Source: Nisaea nitritireducens
GTDB taxonomy: Bacteria; Pseudomonadota; Alphaproteobacteria; Thalassobaculales; Thalassobaculaceae
DNA: 64,000 nucleotides
Direction: 5' to 3'
NCBI RefSeq assembly: GCF_014904795.1
Contig: NZ_JACZFS010000016.1
Span: 52,649-116,648 of the forward strand
In this document: positions 56,531 to 64,000 of the stretch, piece after piece
How positions within the stretch are numbered: position 1 is the first letter of the stretch
Layout of the letters: every line of letters begins with the position of its first letter
Notes under the pieces: generated by a model
Told to the model about the DNA's origin: nothing
The model's input: the letters and a program-made list of their open reading frames with translations, nothing else
The model's database searches: none
Made by a program: the position numbers and the translations under genes

Positions 56531-57271
56531 ATGACAGAGCCGACCGCCTCTCATAACTCTGGCCCGAATGAGTTTCGCGTGATCGCGATCATCCCGGCCC
56601 GGGGCGGCTCCAAGGGACTACCGGGCAAGAACCTTAAAATGATCGGTGGCATGCCGCTGATCGCGCATTCGGTTGTTCATGCGATTGAAAGCGGCGTCTG
56701 CGACCGGGTGCTTGTCACCACGGACAACGAGGAAATCCGAGCAGCGGCCGAGGCTGCGGGAGCCTGGACGCCTTTCTTGCGGGAAGCCGAACTGGCGCAG
56801 GACCTGACCCCGACGGAACCGGTTCTAAAGGATGCGCTGGAACGCGCGGAGGCGCTCGACGGGGTCAGCTATGACATCGTGGTGTTCCTGCAACCGACCG
56901 ATATTTTCCGCGAACCTGAATGGATTGCCCGCGCGGTCAACACTTTGAAAACCCGGCCGGAAATCGACTGTTGTTTCGTCGCCAACAAAACCCACAAGAA
57001 TTTCTGGGTCCAGGAGGACGATGGTAGCTGGACACGCGTTTTCGACTGGATGGCAATCTACGGGCCGCGTCAGACCCGGAAACCGCTGTTCCGCGAAGAC
57101 ACCGGTATCGCCTCCGCCTTACGCTCGGAGTTGATCCGTGCGGGGCGGCGCACCGGCGATAGGGCCGAGATCATCCAGATCGACGACACGGCCTCGGGCA
57201 TCGACATTCATGACGCCTTCGATTTCCACCTCGCCGAAACGGCTCTGGATTGGCGTAAGGGGAACCGCTGA
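56531..57271 (+). CDS. Acylneuraminate cytidylyltransferase-like CMP-sugar synthetase
   Basis: Nucleotidyltransferase of 246 residues. The CTP-binding signature IIPARGGSKGLPGKNLKMIGG is at residues about 20-40, followed by VLVTTDNEEIRAAAE and IVVFLQPTDIFREPE. The family activates nonulosonic acids (NeuA, PseF, LegF) or KDO as CMP-sugars. A LQPT motif is like the LQPTSPLR of NeuA, with DIFR replacing SPLR. Position at the end of the aldolase/AroE-like operon implies it activates their product. It ends 24 bases before a convergent dehydrogenase gene. Confidence 0.88.
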   Translation: MTEPTASHNSGPNEFRVIAIIPARGGSKGLPGKNLKMIGGMPLIAHSVVHAIESGVCDRVLVTTDNEEIRAAAEAAGAWTPFLREAELAQDLTPTEPVLKDALERAEALDGVSYDIVVFLQPTDIFREPEWIARAVNTLKTRPEIDCCFVANKTHKNFWVQEDDGSWTRVFDWMAIYGPRQTRKPLFREDTGIASALRSELIRAGRRTGDRAEIIQIDDTASGIDIHDAFDFHLAETALDWRKGNR

Positions 57272-57294
57272 ACGTTCAGGCACGGGAAGCACCC

Positions 57295-58365
57295 TCACCC
57301 CTTGATACCAAGCTTGGAAGAGCTCGGCATATCGGCCATCCGGACCCACCCACCGGTTTCCATGCTGGCGTAGAGCGCATGGATAAGCCGCAGAGATCCG
57401 AGCGCGTCTGACACCCCGATGGGCGGCGTACGGTCATTTCTCTGCAAACGATCCAAGACGTCACCAAGCAGGGGGCCGTGGCCAAAGCCATAGCCGTTGG
57501 GCACCTCCTGAGAATGATCTTGGGTTGCTGTCTCATCGCCCGGCTGGGTGGTGACCGGTCGCCAGATCTCAAGCTGGTTCAAAGCACGACCGCCGACCTT
57601 GGCCATCGCCTTCTCTCCGACCAGATGGATAGATGCCTCGAAATCATCATCTCGGGCTGAGGTCGTTGCCTCGATCGTGCCCAGCGCTCCCGAGGCAAAC
57701 TTGACGATAGCGACCGCTGTGTCCTCGGCCTCCAAAGTGTTCAGAATATCGTCTCCGGCAGCGCATACGGCCTCGATAGGACCGCCCAGCCACTGCAACG
57801 CATCGACATGGTGGATCGCCTGCTGGGCGAGCACACCGCCATCCATCGACCATCGCCCGTGCCAGGGGTCATTGTAGTAGTCTTGGGTCCGGCACCAATG
57901 GACACGGACACCGGCGGTGACCAACCGTCCAATGCGCCCCTCGTCGATCGACCGTCGCAGAAAGCGCATGGCGGGATTGTAGCGGTTCTGTTTGACCACG
58001 GCGCACATCACACCCGCCTCGCGCGCGGCGTCTTCCATTGCCAGCGCGTCTTCTATCCGAAGGGCAACCGGCTTTTCGACCAGTACGTTGAGGCCGGCTC
58101 GTATCAATTGCATTGCGTGTTCAGCGTGGTTACCGGATTCGGTCATCACGCAAACCAGATCGGGCTTATGAATGATCAGAGCCTCGATACTGTCGACCGG
58201 CGTCCCGCCAAGGGCTTGAGTGAACGCGGAAGCTTTTGACAGGTCCAGATCTGCTGCCACGATCACCTCGACCCGATGTGCCAGTTCCTGTCCCAAAACC
58301 TCCCGGTATCGGGCCGAGACCCGCCCGCATCCGAGGACGCCAAGACGCAGTTTTTTGGTCATCAC
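57295..58365 (-). CDS. Gfo/Idh/MocA family oxidoreductase
   Basis: NAD(P)-dependent sugar dehydrogenase of 356 residues. The Rossmann motif GVLGCGRVSARY is at the N-terminus, the catalytic EKPVAL follows at about residue 96, and GGVLAQQAIHHVDALQWLGG marks the C-terminal half, as in WlbA-type UDP-sugar dehydrogenases. It may oxidise or epimerise the sugar precursor made in this locus. It is on the minus strand, directly downstream of and probably cotranscribed with the TPR-glycosyltransferase (14 bases between the genes). Confidence 0.88.
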   Translation of the reverse strand: MMTKKLRLGVLGCGRVSARYREVLGQELAHRVEVIVAADLDLSKASAFTQALGGTPVDSIEALIIHKPDLVCVMTESGNHAEHAMQLIRAGLNVLVEKPVALRIEDALAMEDAAREAGVMCAVVKQNRYNPAMRFLRRSIDEGRIGRLVTAGVRVHWCRTQDYYNDPWHGRWSMDGGVLAQQAIHHVDALQWLGGPIEAVCAAGDDILNTLEAEDTAVAIVKFASGALGTIEATTSARDDDFEASIHLVGEKAMAKVGGRALNQLEIWRPVTTQPGDETATQDHSQEVPNGYGFGHGPLLGDVLDRLQRNDRTPPIGVSDALGSLRLIHALYASMETGGWVRMADMPSSSKLGIKG

Positions 58366-58379
58366 TAACTCCTACTCAC

Positions 58380-60473
58380 TTATACGCCGACCAGGTCGGC
58401 TGGGCCGCACGCCTTCAGATCTGTGACGACTTGTGTCATGACGGTATCCCATTCATCTCCGGCTTTTTGCCGGTAAACACGTGTTTGAGGATACCAAAGA
58501 GAATCTGGTCGCGAGAGGCCCCAGCGCCAATCGGGATTTGGCGGTAATAGATTCCAGCAGGGCTTCGACAAGGCTCCGGCAAAATGGACAGTATTGTTGA
58601 CTGGGCAGATCACCAGATCGACTGCGGCCACAAGGGCAGCCAGGCCATCCAGGTCCTCAAATGGCTCTACGCCGTGACTATGATCAATGGCAAGCCCACC
58701 CTCACGATGGAATGCCGCTATATCGTCCTCGGTTGCGCCGTATTGCAAAGAAACCAAGGCAACATTCTCAGCCGACGCGAAACCACGCCAGAAAGCAGGA
58801 GCTATAGTGCGAGCGGGGCCAGTACGGGGTGCAATCGATCGCCAAGTGATGCCCACTAACTTTTTCGAAGGGTGCCGGGCTTGTAGCCCGGACCTTATTT
58901 CATCTGATCGGGCTACGTCGGGGACCAACCAAGGTTTCGGGATTACGTCGCCGCCACAAAAGAGCTTCAGCCGGTGCGGGAGGTCACCGAGTGCCAGATG
59001 ACAGTCCGCGCCGTGATGGCTTTCTTCAGCGCCGTCAGGCTCCGAAACATCCGGCACCGATATGCCGGGGAAACTGCGCTTGAGAAGAGGTCGTAAGCGA
59101 GGTTCCGTCAGGATCGTCAGTTTGACACCCCGGTCCAGCAAATACGGGACAAGTGAAAGAAATTGAATTTCATCGCCGATACCCTGTTCACCCCACAGCA
59201 AGAGATGATGTCCAGCGACATCGCCTTCCGTCCATTCGGGAATCTTGAAAAAACGGCGAAGCTTTGTGCCTTCTTTCGTTTCGAAGCGCCCACGGTGAAG
59301 GTCCCAACCTTCGTCAAAACGTTCGAGAGCCAACAGAGCGAATGCGGTATTGAAATTTGCGGACGCATGCCGTGGGTTTGCGCAAACGGCGCGGCGCCCG
59401 TACACAGCTGCATCAGATGCATTGCCCACACGTCCCAGCTCAACGGATATATTAAACCAGGCGTCGGCGTCAGCAGGCTCCGCGACAGTCCCGCGCCGCA
59501 ACCATTTGAGGACTTCTTTGCGACCCGGCGAACGCGTCGCGAGGACGGCCAATCTGTTGTAAGGCTGCGGCGCTAATGGATTGATTGCCAAAGCGCGCCG
59601 CGCCCAAATTGGGGCGTCCATCAAGCCTGCCAATTCGCTACATGCCGTCAAATCGATTGGATCGATCAGCAGCCCCCGCTTGTAGGGAACGAGGGCCTCT
59701 TCAGCTTTATCGAGTTTCTGAAGCGCACGGGCGCGATTAGACCATGCGGCCGCTAGCATTGGGTCTGAGCGGCTGGCGGCCAGGAAACGCGCTTCTGCCT
59801 GTGCCCAATCGTTCCGGTTAAAAGCCAACAGACCAAGGTTGTTTAGAGGCGTGGCTGCTCGAGGCACAACACAGAGCGTCCTCAGATAGAGCCGTTCGGC
59901 TGGATCGATCTGGTTTAAGTCACGCATGACATTACCGAGATTGAAGAGTGCGGCGATGTCTGTCGGATGGTCTACCAGTCGGCGGCGAAAACGGTGCGCG
60001 GCATGACCAAGCTCACCGCTATGCCAAAGATCGATTGCAAAACTGGTTTCCGTTCCGGTCGTTCGATCCAGCGGCGATAGGATAAAACTCCGAATTCCGT
60101 AAGGGCGTCGCTCGGCTGCTGGCCTACCCTTGAAAAGCCCGGACACCCCATCGACCCGACTGGGGTTGATCAGAGTTGCTTTCCGAAAGCAATTTCGAGC
60201 CCCCGATGGTTCCCGTAACTGCTGCAGCAAGGCACCCAGAAAGACCCAATCGTCCGCACTTTCGGGCCGATAGTGCAGCGCCTCTCTTAAGTGTCGAATT
60301 GCTTCTGGAAGGCGTCTTTGCCCAAGTCGAATTTTACCCAGGAGGCTGAGGGCGTCGGGGTAGTTCGGATCTCCAACCGGTACCCGACCGCAAATCAGCG
60401 CGGCCCTGGCACTAAACCCGGCCTCATACCGCCGCATCGCTTCCTGCATCAAACTTCGGGAAGTTTCGCCCAT
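58380..60473 (-). CDS. TPR-repeat glycosyltransferase, candidate flagellin glycosyltransferase
   Basis: Protein of 697 residues. Residues about 1-390 contain many tetratricopeptide units, such as LPEAIRHLREALHYRPESADDW and NDWAQAEARFLAASRSDPMLAAAWSNRAR. The C-terminal half is a GT-B-like domain with LLLWGEQGIGDEIQFLSLVPYLLDRG and a late LVICPVNNTVHFAGALSKP, resembling heptosyltransferase/SPINDLY-like TPR-transferases. TPR-GT proteins such as FlmG of Caulobacter attach nonulosonic acid to flagellin. The CMP-sugar synthetase in the convergent operon and the flagellin gene upstream fit this role. Confidence 0.82.
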   Translation of the reverse strand: MGETSRSLMQEAMRRYEAGFSARAALICGRVPVGDPNYPDALSLLGKIRLGQRRLPEAIRHLREALHYRPESADDWVFLGALLQQLREPSGARNCFRKATLINPSRVDGVSGLFKGRPAAERRPYGIRSFILSPLDRTTGTETSFAIDLWHSGELGHAAHRFRRRLVDHPTDIAALFNLGNVMRDLNQIDPAERLYLRTLCVVPRAATPLNNLGLLAFNRNDWAQAEARFLAASRSDPMLAAAWSNRARALQKLDKAEEALVPYKRGLLIDPIDLTACSELAGLMDAPIWARRALAINPLAPQPYNRLAVLATRSPGRKEVLKWLRRGTVAEPADADAWFNISVELGRVGNASDAAVYGRRAVCANPRHASANFNTAFALLALERFDEGWDLHRGRFETKEGTKLRRFFKIPEWTEGDVAGHHLLLWGEQGIGDEIQFLSLVPYLLDRGVKLTILTEPRLRPLLKRSFPGISVPDVSEPDGAEESHHGADCHLALGDLPHRLKLFCGGDVIPKPWLVPDVARSDEIRSGLQARHPSKKLVGITWRSIAPRTGPARTIAPAFWRGFASAENVALVSLQYGATEDDIAAFHREGGLAIDHSHGVEPFEDLDGLAALVAAVDLVICPVNNTVHFAGALSKPCWNLLPPNPDWRWGLSRPDSLWYPQTRVYRQKAGDEWDTVMTQVVTDLKACGPADLVGV

Positions 60474-60674
60474 AGCCTACGCCGTGATTCCAAAAGATTT
60501 TTTCAACGCCTTCGTTCTTTGCATATTTTTTTATTCATTAGAATTTCCTCATTGAAGGGCGTCGGATTCTTACTCGAAAAAACGTTAAGAAAATTTAAGG
60601 CACCTCGAAAAATGTGATCGTCTGTCCGAGGCTTACCAGAGTCTCCAGTCTTTGGACCGTGATGGGGTTTCCTG

Positions 60675-60935
60675 ATGGGCCTGAAGGACGCCGACGCCCA
60701 CTAAACCAAGAAGCACGTCAACGTGGACCAGCGCCACAAGTTGACCCGGCGCCAAGGGGTGACCGGAGCATCCGCCCACGACAACCAGCCCCTCGATGAC
60801 GTCCCCGACGCAGACAATACGGCCTCCGATATCTGGGCGGATAGCGCTTACCGGTCGGCCGAGACCGAAGAGGAACTCCAGGAGCGGTGCACGATCATGA
60901 CAGCGCAGTGGTCACTGTTGCGTTCCGCTACCTGA
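60675..60935 (+). pseudogene. Degraded IS5-family transposase remnant
   Basis: Translation from 60675 gives MGLKDADAH, a stop (TAA at 60702-60704 where relatives have Trp), then TKKHVNVDQRHKLTRR, VTGASAHDNQPLDDV and SDIWADSAYRSAETEEEL. These are the core blocks of IS5-group transposases. The usual KHGKSFYGYKNH segment is collapsed to KKHVN by internal deletion, and both ends are missing. It marks an old insertion between the glycosyltransferase and the giant surface protein. Confidence 0.8.
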
Positions 60936-61230
60936 GTTGGGTGCCCAACAGACGCGGTACCTACAAAGCGTCTTCAAGCTGACAGGTGACAGTGGGCATC
61001 GCATGCACATCATCATGCCGACCCAGATAATCTCAGGTGAATTGCTGAGGCGCCAAAATAGAGTCTCATGCATCGTAAATATAAACCAATAGTTCGCGTT
61101 TTTGGCGATCCCTTCTGATCAATACCGACCGATCACTGATTTTTTAATGCCCTTAACTCCTTATTTACCAACGTTTTAAGTAACACATTATTCATCTTCG
61201 CATGCTAGAACCCGCCATCAGTTTTTAGAA
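60936..61230. other. Non-coding stretch before giant surface protein
   Basis: Sequence after the transposase fragment becomes AT-rich towards the start of the DUF4347 gene. No further gene or RNA is seen. It should hold the promoter of the surface-protein gene. Confidence 0.5.
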
Positions 61231-64000
61231 ATGGAGCCCACCGTGGTTACTTTAAGTGGATTAAATCGCGTCACGGCAAAGTTTAATAAAATACACAATA
61301 ATTTTATGGATAATAATCCCGAACAATCGATTCTTTTCGTAGATCCAGAAGTCCCGTTCCAAGAGGCTTTAATTGCCGGTCTGCGGCCAGGGTTTGATGT
61401 TGTCCATCTTCCATCGACAGCAGATGCCCTTACGACCATTGCGCTCCATATGCTGGGTCGCCGCAATGTGCCGGCTTTACACGTTTTGTCTCACGGTGAG
61501 TCCGGGGCCATCCGCCTCTCAGGCCACAACGTCGGATTAAGTGACATCACGGCCCGGCCGGAGCTGGTCGATGCTATTTGCGATGCGCTGGCTGAAGACG
61601 CGGAGATCGTCCTTTACGGGTGTTCCGTCGCGCACGGTCAGGCGGGACGCAACTTTGTCGACGGGCTTTCTGATCTGTTGAACCGTTCCATCGTGGCGTC
61701 CGAGCACATGGTCGGCGCCCGGGAGTTGGGCGGGGCTTGGGATTTTCCGGCACTGAGTCAGCTCGCGTTCGATACCGAGTCTCAGGCCAGCTATCCTGGC
61801 GTTTTGGCGCAAGCAACATTTGGTATTGTAACGACGATTGAGTCGTCTCACACCCTGACGACCGACGAGTCGGGCACCACGATAAATGTAGAACGGAGCG
61901 ACAGCACCCCGATGGCCGGGGTGTCGTCAGGTTTCCTCGATGCTGGCCTGATCGCCAACACGGTTTCCTATACGCTCACTTTTGCCTCTGCCGTCAACAT
62001 TACGCAGTTTCAGATTGGCGAGTTCCAAAACAATAGCAACAGCGCAAATTATACCTTCACTCCCAATACGGGGTCAGCGGTTACAATCGCTGACAACGAC
62101 GCTGCGCTCGCCGGCTCGGTCGCAACTCTAAATCCAGCTGATTGGAACAATATCACGTCCTTCACGGTCTCCTATGCTGGAGGAGTGAACTGGCGGGTTG
62201 GCCTCGATAATATTATTTTCACGAGCGCCAGTGTTTCCGCCTCGTCGAATGCGGCCGGTTTCAACACGACCAATGGCACTAATCTGACGCCGGCCTCCAC
62301 CTTCGGCAGCACCAACGACACCCTGACGATCGCGTCCGCGACGCATACGACAGGCTCGACGGCGGATGGCGGCGGCGGGACCGATACGCTGGTGATATCC
62401 CAGACCGGGACGGACCTGACGCAGCTGACCTCGCTCACGAATTTCGAGACCCTGACGCTCGGCAGCAATGTCACAGTCACGATGTCCGAGACCCAGCATG
62501 ACGCTTTCTCCACCATCAATGGCGCGGCTGGCGTTGAAGCGATCACGCTGAGTACCGCCAATGGCGACGGCAACATCACCGGCTCCGGCAATATCGAGAC
62601 GTACAATCTCAACAACGCGTTCACTTTCACCATCGGGACCGGTGGCCAGAACGTCACCGGCAATGCCGGAAGCAACCAGACAGTTCAGTCCACCGCCGGG
62701 ATGGACAGCTTTTCGGGAATTCTGAACGGCGGCGCCGGCGGTTCCGACACACTGGTGCTCGACGATGGCGACAACATCGCCAGCGCGACGGTCAGCAATT
62801 TCGAGAACCTGACATTCGGAACCGGCGCCTCCGTCACCATGACGGTGGCGCAGCATGACGGGTTCACCGGGACCGTCACTGCGGCCGGCACCGAACAGGT
62901 CACCTTCTCCGCCACCGGCGGCGACACCGTCACGACCGGAAACGCGGCCATCGAGACCTATGTGCTCGGCACCGGCGGCATCACCTTTACGCTCGGGACT
63001 GCCGCGCAGAACGTGACCGGCAGCAGTGGCGCGGATACCGTCAATGCCGGCACCTTCACCGCCACCGGCACCCTGAACGGCAGTGGCGGCACCGACACAC
63101 TCTCGCTCGGTACCGGTGCCAACATCGCCGGCGCCACGGTTTCCAGCTTCGAGAATCTGACCCTCACCAGCGGCGCCAGCGTCACCATGGCGGCCGCCCA
63201 GTCGGCCCAGTTCTCCGGCACCATCACCGCGGCCGGCAGCGAGACCGTCAGCATCACCGGCGACGGCAACTTCACCACGCTGGCAAACATCGAGACCTAC
63301 TCCGTCGGCGACGACAGCACCAATACGCGCACCATCACAATCGGCGGTGCAGGCACCAGCGTCACCGCCAATTCGGCCACAGACGCCGTCACCTTCAATG
63401 CCGGCGGTCTTACCCTCACCGGTACGCTGACCGGCGAAGGCACCGTCAATGACACGCTGCAGCTCGGCAACAACGCCAGCATTTCCGGCGCCACGATCAG
63501 CAACATCGAAAACCTGACCGTCGACAGCGGCGCCTCGGTCACCATGACGGTGGCGCAGCATGACGGGTTCACCGGCGGCATCGCCGGAACCGGCACGAAC
63601 CAGATCACCTTCTCCGCGACCGGCGGCGACACCGCGACCACCGGTGACGCCGATATCGAGGCCTACGTACTCGGCACCGGCGGGATCACCTTCGCGCTCG
63701 GCGCGGCCGCGCAGAACCTCACCGGCAGCAGCGGGGCGGACACGCTCAATGTCGGCACCCTGACCGCCACCGGAACCCTGAACGGTAACGGCGGCACCGA
63801 CACACTCTCGCTCGGTACCGGCGCCAATATCGCTGGCGCCACGGTTTCCAGCTTCGAGAATCTGACCCTCACCAGCGGCGCCAGCGTCACCATGGCGGCC
63901 GCCCAGTCCGCCCAGTTCTCCGGCACCATCACCGCGGCCGGCAGCGAGACCGTCAGCATCACCGGCGACGGCAACTTCACCACGCTGGCAAACATCGAGA
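61231..64000 (+). CDS. Giant DUF4347 repeat protein, 3' end beyond window
   Basis: Open from ATG 61231 to the window end (923 codons, incomplete). Residues about 35-180 form a DUF4347 domain: SILFVDPEVPFQEALIAGL, ALHVLSHGESGAIRLSG and IVLYGCSVAHGQAG. This is found at the N-terminus of very large secreted or surface proteins. Then come low-complexity Gly/Thr/Ser/Asn/Ala repeats with recurring cores such as SNFENLT and GASVTM. No Cys is seen after the DUF4347 region. Near-identical DNA recurs with a 705-bp (235-codon) period. Likely an exported adhesin or biofilm matrix protein; no export signal is visible at the N-terminus. Confidence 0.88.
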   Translation, partial: MEPTVVTLSGLNRVTAKFNKIHNNFMDNNPEQSILFVDPEVPFQEALIAGLRPGFDVVHLPSTADALTTIALHMLGRRNVPALHVLSHGESGAIRLSGHNVGLSDITARPELVDAICDALAEDAEIVLYGCSVAHGQAGRNFVDGLSDLLNRSIVASEHMVGARELGGAWDFPALSQLAFDTESQASYPGVLAQATFGIVTTIESSHTLTTDESGTTINVERSDSTPMAGVSSGFLDAGLIANTVSYTLTFASAVNITQFQIGEFQNNSNSANYTFTPNTGSAVTIADNDAALAGSVATLNPADWNNITSFTVSYAGGVNWRVGLDNIIFTSASVSASSNAAGFNTTNGTNLTPASTFGSTNDTLTIASATHTTGSTADGGGGTDTLVISQTGTDLTQLTSLTNFETLTLGSNVTVTMSETQHDAFSTINGAAGVEAITLSTANGDGNITGSGNIETYNLNNAFTFTIGTGGQNVTGNAGSNQTVQSTAGMDSFSGILNGGAGGSDTLVLDDGDNIASATVSNFENLTFGTGASVTMTVAQHDGFTGTVTAAGTEQVTFSATGGDTVTTGNAAIETYVLGTGGITFTLGTAAQNVTGSSGADTVNAGTFTATGTLNGSGGTDTLSLGTGANIAGATVSSFENLTLTSGASVTMAAAQSAQFSGTITAAGSETVSITGDGNFTTLANIETYSVGDDSTNTRTITIGGAGTSVTANSATDAVTFNAGGLTLTGTLTGEGTVNDTLQLGNNASISGATISNIENLTVDSGASVTMTVAQHDGFTGGIAGTGTNQITFSATGGDTATTGDADIEAYVLGTGGITFALGAAAQNLTGSSGADTLNVGTLTATGTLNGNGGTDTLSLGTGANIAGATVSSFENLTLTSGASVTMAAAQSAQFSGTITAAGSETVSITGDGNFTTLANIE
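62836..64000 (+). repeat. 705-bp tandem internal repeat in surface-protein gene
   Basis: The sequence at 63121-63295 recurs nearly unchanged from 63826 to the window end, and the block at 62836 recurs at 63541; both offsets are exactly 705 bases. Within a unit there are shorter ~110-residue submodules. Such long identical repeats recombine easily and are prone to assembly collapse. Confidence 0.85.

Noticed and set aside
62128..63561. A 477-codon minus-strand frame opposite the surface-protein repeats
   Set aside because: It simply mirrors the low-complexity repeats; the plus frame starts with a recognisable DUF4347 domain and stays open to the end.
63012..64000. Regular repeats suggesting a CRISPR array
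   Set aside because: The repeat period is 705 bases, in frame and coding, with no short repeats alternating with unique spacers.

Overview
The window is 64 kb of GC-rich chromosomal DNA, probably from a free-living marine alphaproteobacterium of the Rhodospirillales type. I infer this from gene style only: Liv-type ABC transport next to acyl-CoA ligases, a TctABC tripartite transporter, CaiB/BaiF CoA transferase, AcnA aconitase, a DddP-like M24 protein, ChrB/ChrA, and abundant dispersed palindromes of the GTCATCCCGACG type. No rRNA, tRNA, CRISPR array or intact prophage was seen. Gene density is high and most starts have a clear Shine-Dalgarno sequence.

Layout. 0.2-6.2 kb: lactate/glycolate-type FAD oxidase, quinone-reductase-like MDR enzyme, HupE, YbaK-type deacylase, DddP-like M24 protein and a DUF1223 protein. 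6.2-11.8 kb: a broken 2OG-Fe(II) oxygenase gene, a PTS-EIIC/EAL fusion, an SDR, a nucleotidyltransferase-fold protein and a PAS-GGDEF cyclase. 11.8-18.4 kb: Ca2+-type P-ATPase and FtsH in one operon, a luciferase-like monooxygenase and a small SHOCT membrane protein. 18.6-28.8 kb: an IlvD/Edd dehydratase, an AT-rich foreign gene with a C-terminal HEPN-like motif, a sugar-binding-like protein, adenine deaminase flanked by two paralogous small proteins, and aconitase. 29.2-37.7 kb: one operon of acyl-CoA synthetase, LivG, LivH, LivM, LivK-type binding protein, LivF and a PaaK-like ligase, with a strong hairpin after the binding-protein gene. 37.8-43.3 kb: a lipoprotein/coiled-coil pair, an enolase-superfamily enzyme, a DMT exporter, a secreted glutathione peroxidase, a PilZ protein and a methyltransferase. 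43.4-50.6 kb: a catabolic block made of crotonase and CoA transferase (minus strand), a divergent GntR regulator with a palindromic operator, TctC-TctB-TctA, and a second enolase-superfamily protein lacking key residues.

50.8-64 kb is the most unusual part. A lone flagellin gene and a ChrB-ChrA pair are followed by an operon of a DAHP-synthase-like aldolase, a shikimate-dehydrogenase-like protein and a CMP-sugar synthetase. It converges on a Gfo/Idh/MocA dehydrogenase and a TPR-glycosyltransferase of the kind known from flagellin glycosylation (FlmG in Caulobacter). The aldolase has Asn where DAHP synthases carry the metal-binding Cys, as in metal-independent KDO8P synthases, and the AroE-like protein has lost most of its shikimate-binding signature. 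I propose that this locus makes and transfers a non-standard 3-deoxy-ulosonic acid, possibly onto flagellin or another surface molecule. The window ends, past a decayed IS5-type transposase, inside a giant DUF4347 repeat protein with a 705-bp internal repeat period.

C-di-GMP signalling is well represented: a diguanylate cyclase with an intact product-inhibition site, an EAL protein fused to a PTS permease domain, and a PilZ protein. The neighbouring flagellin and giant surface protein are typical kinds of c-di-GMP output, but a link here is inference.
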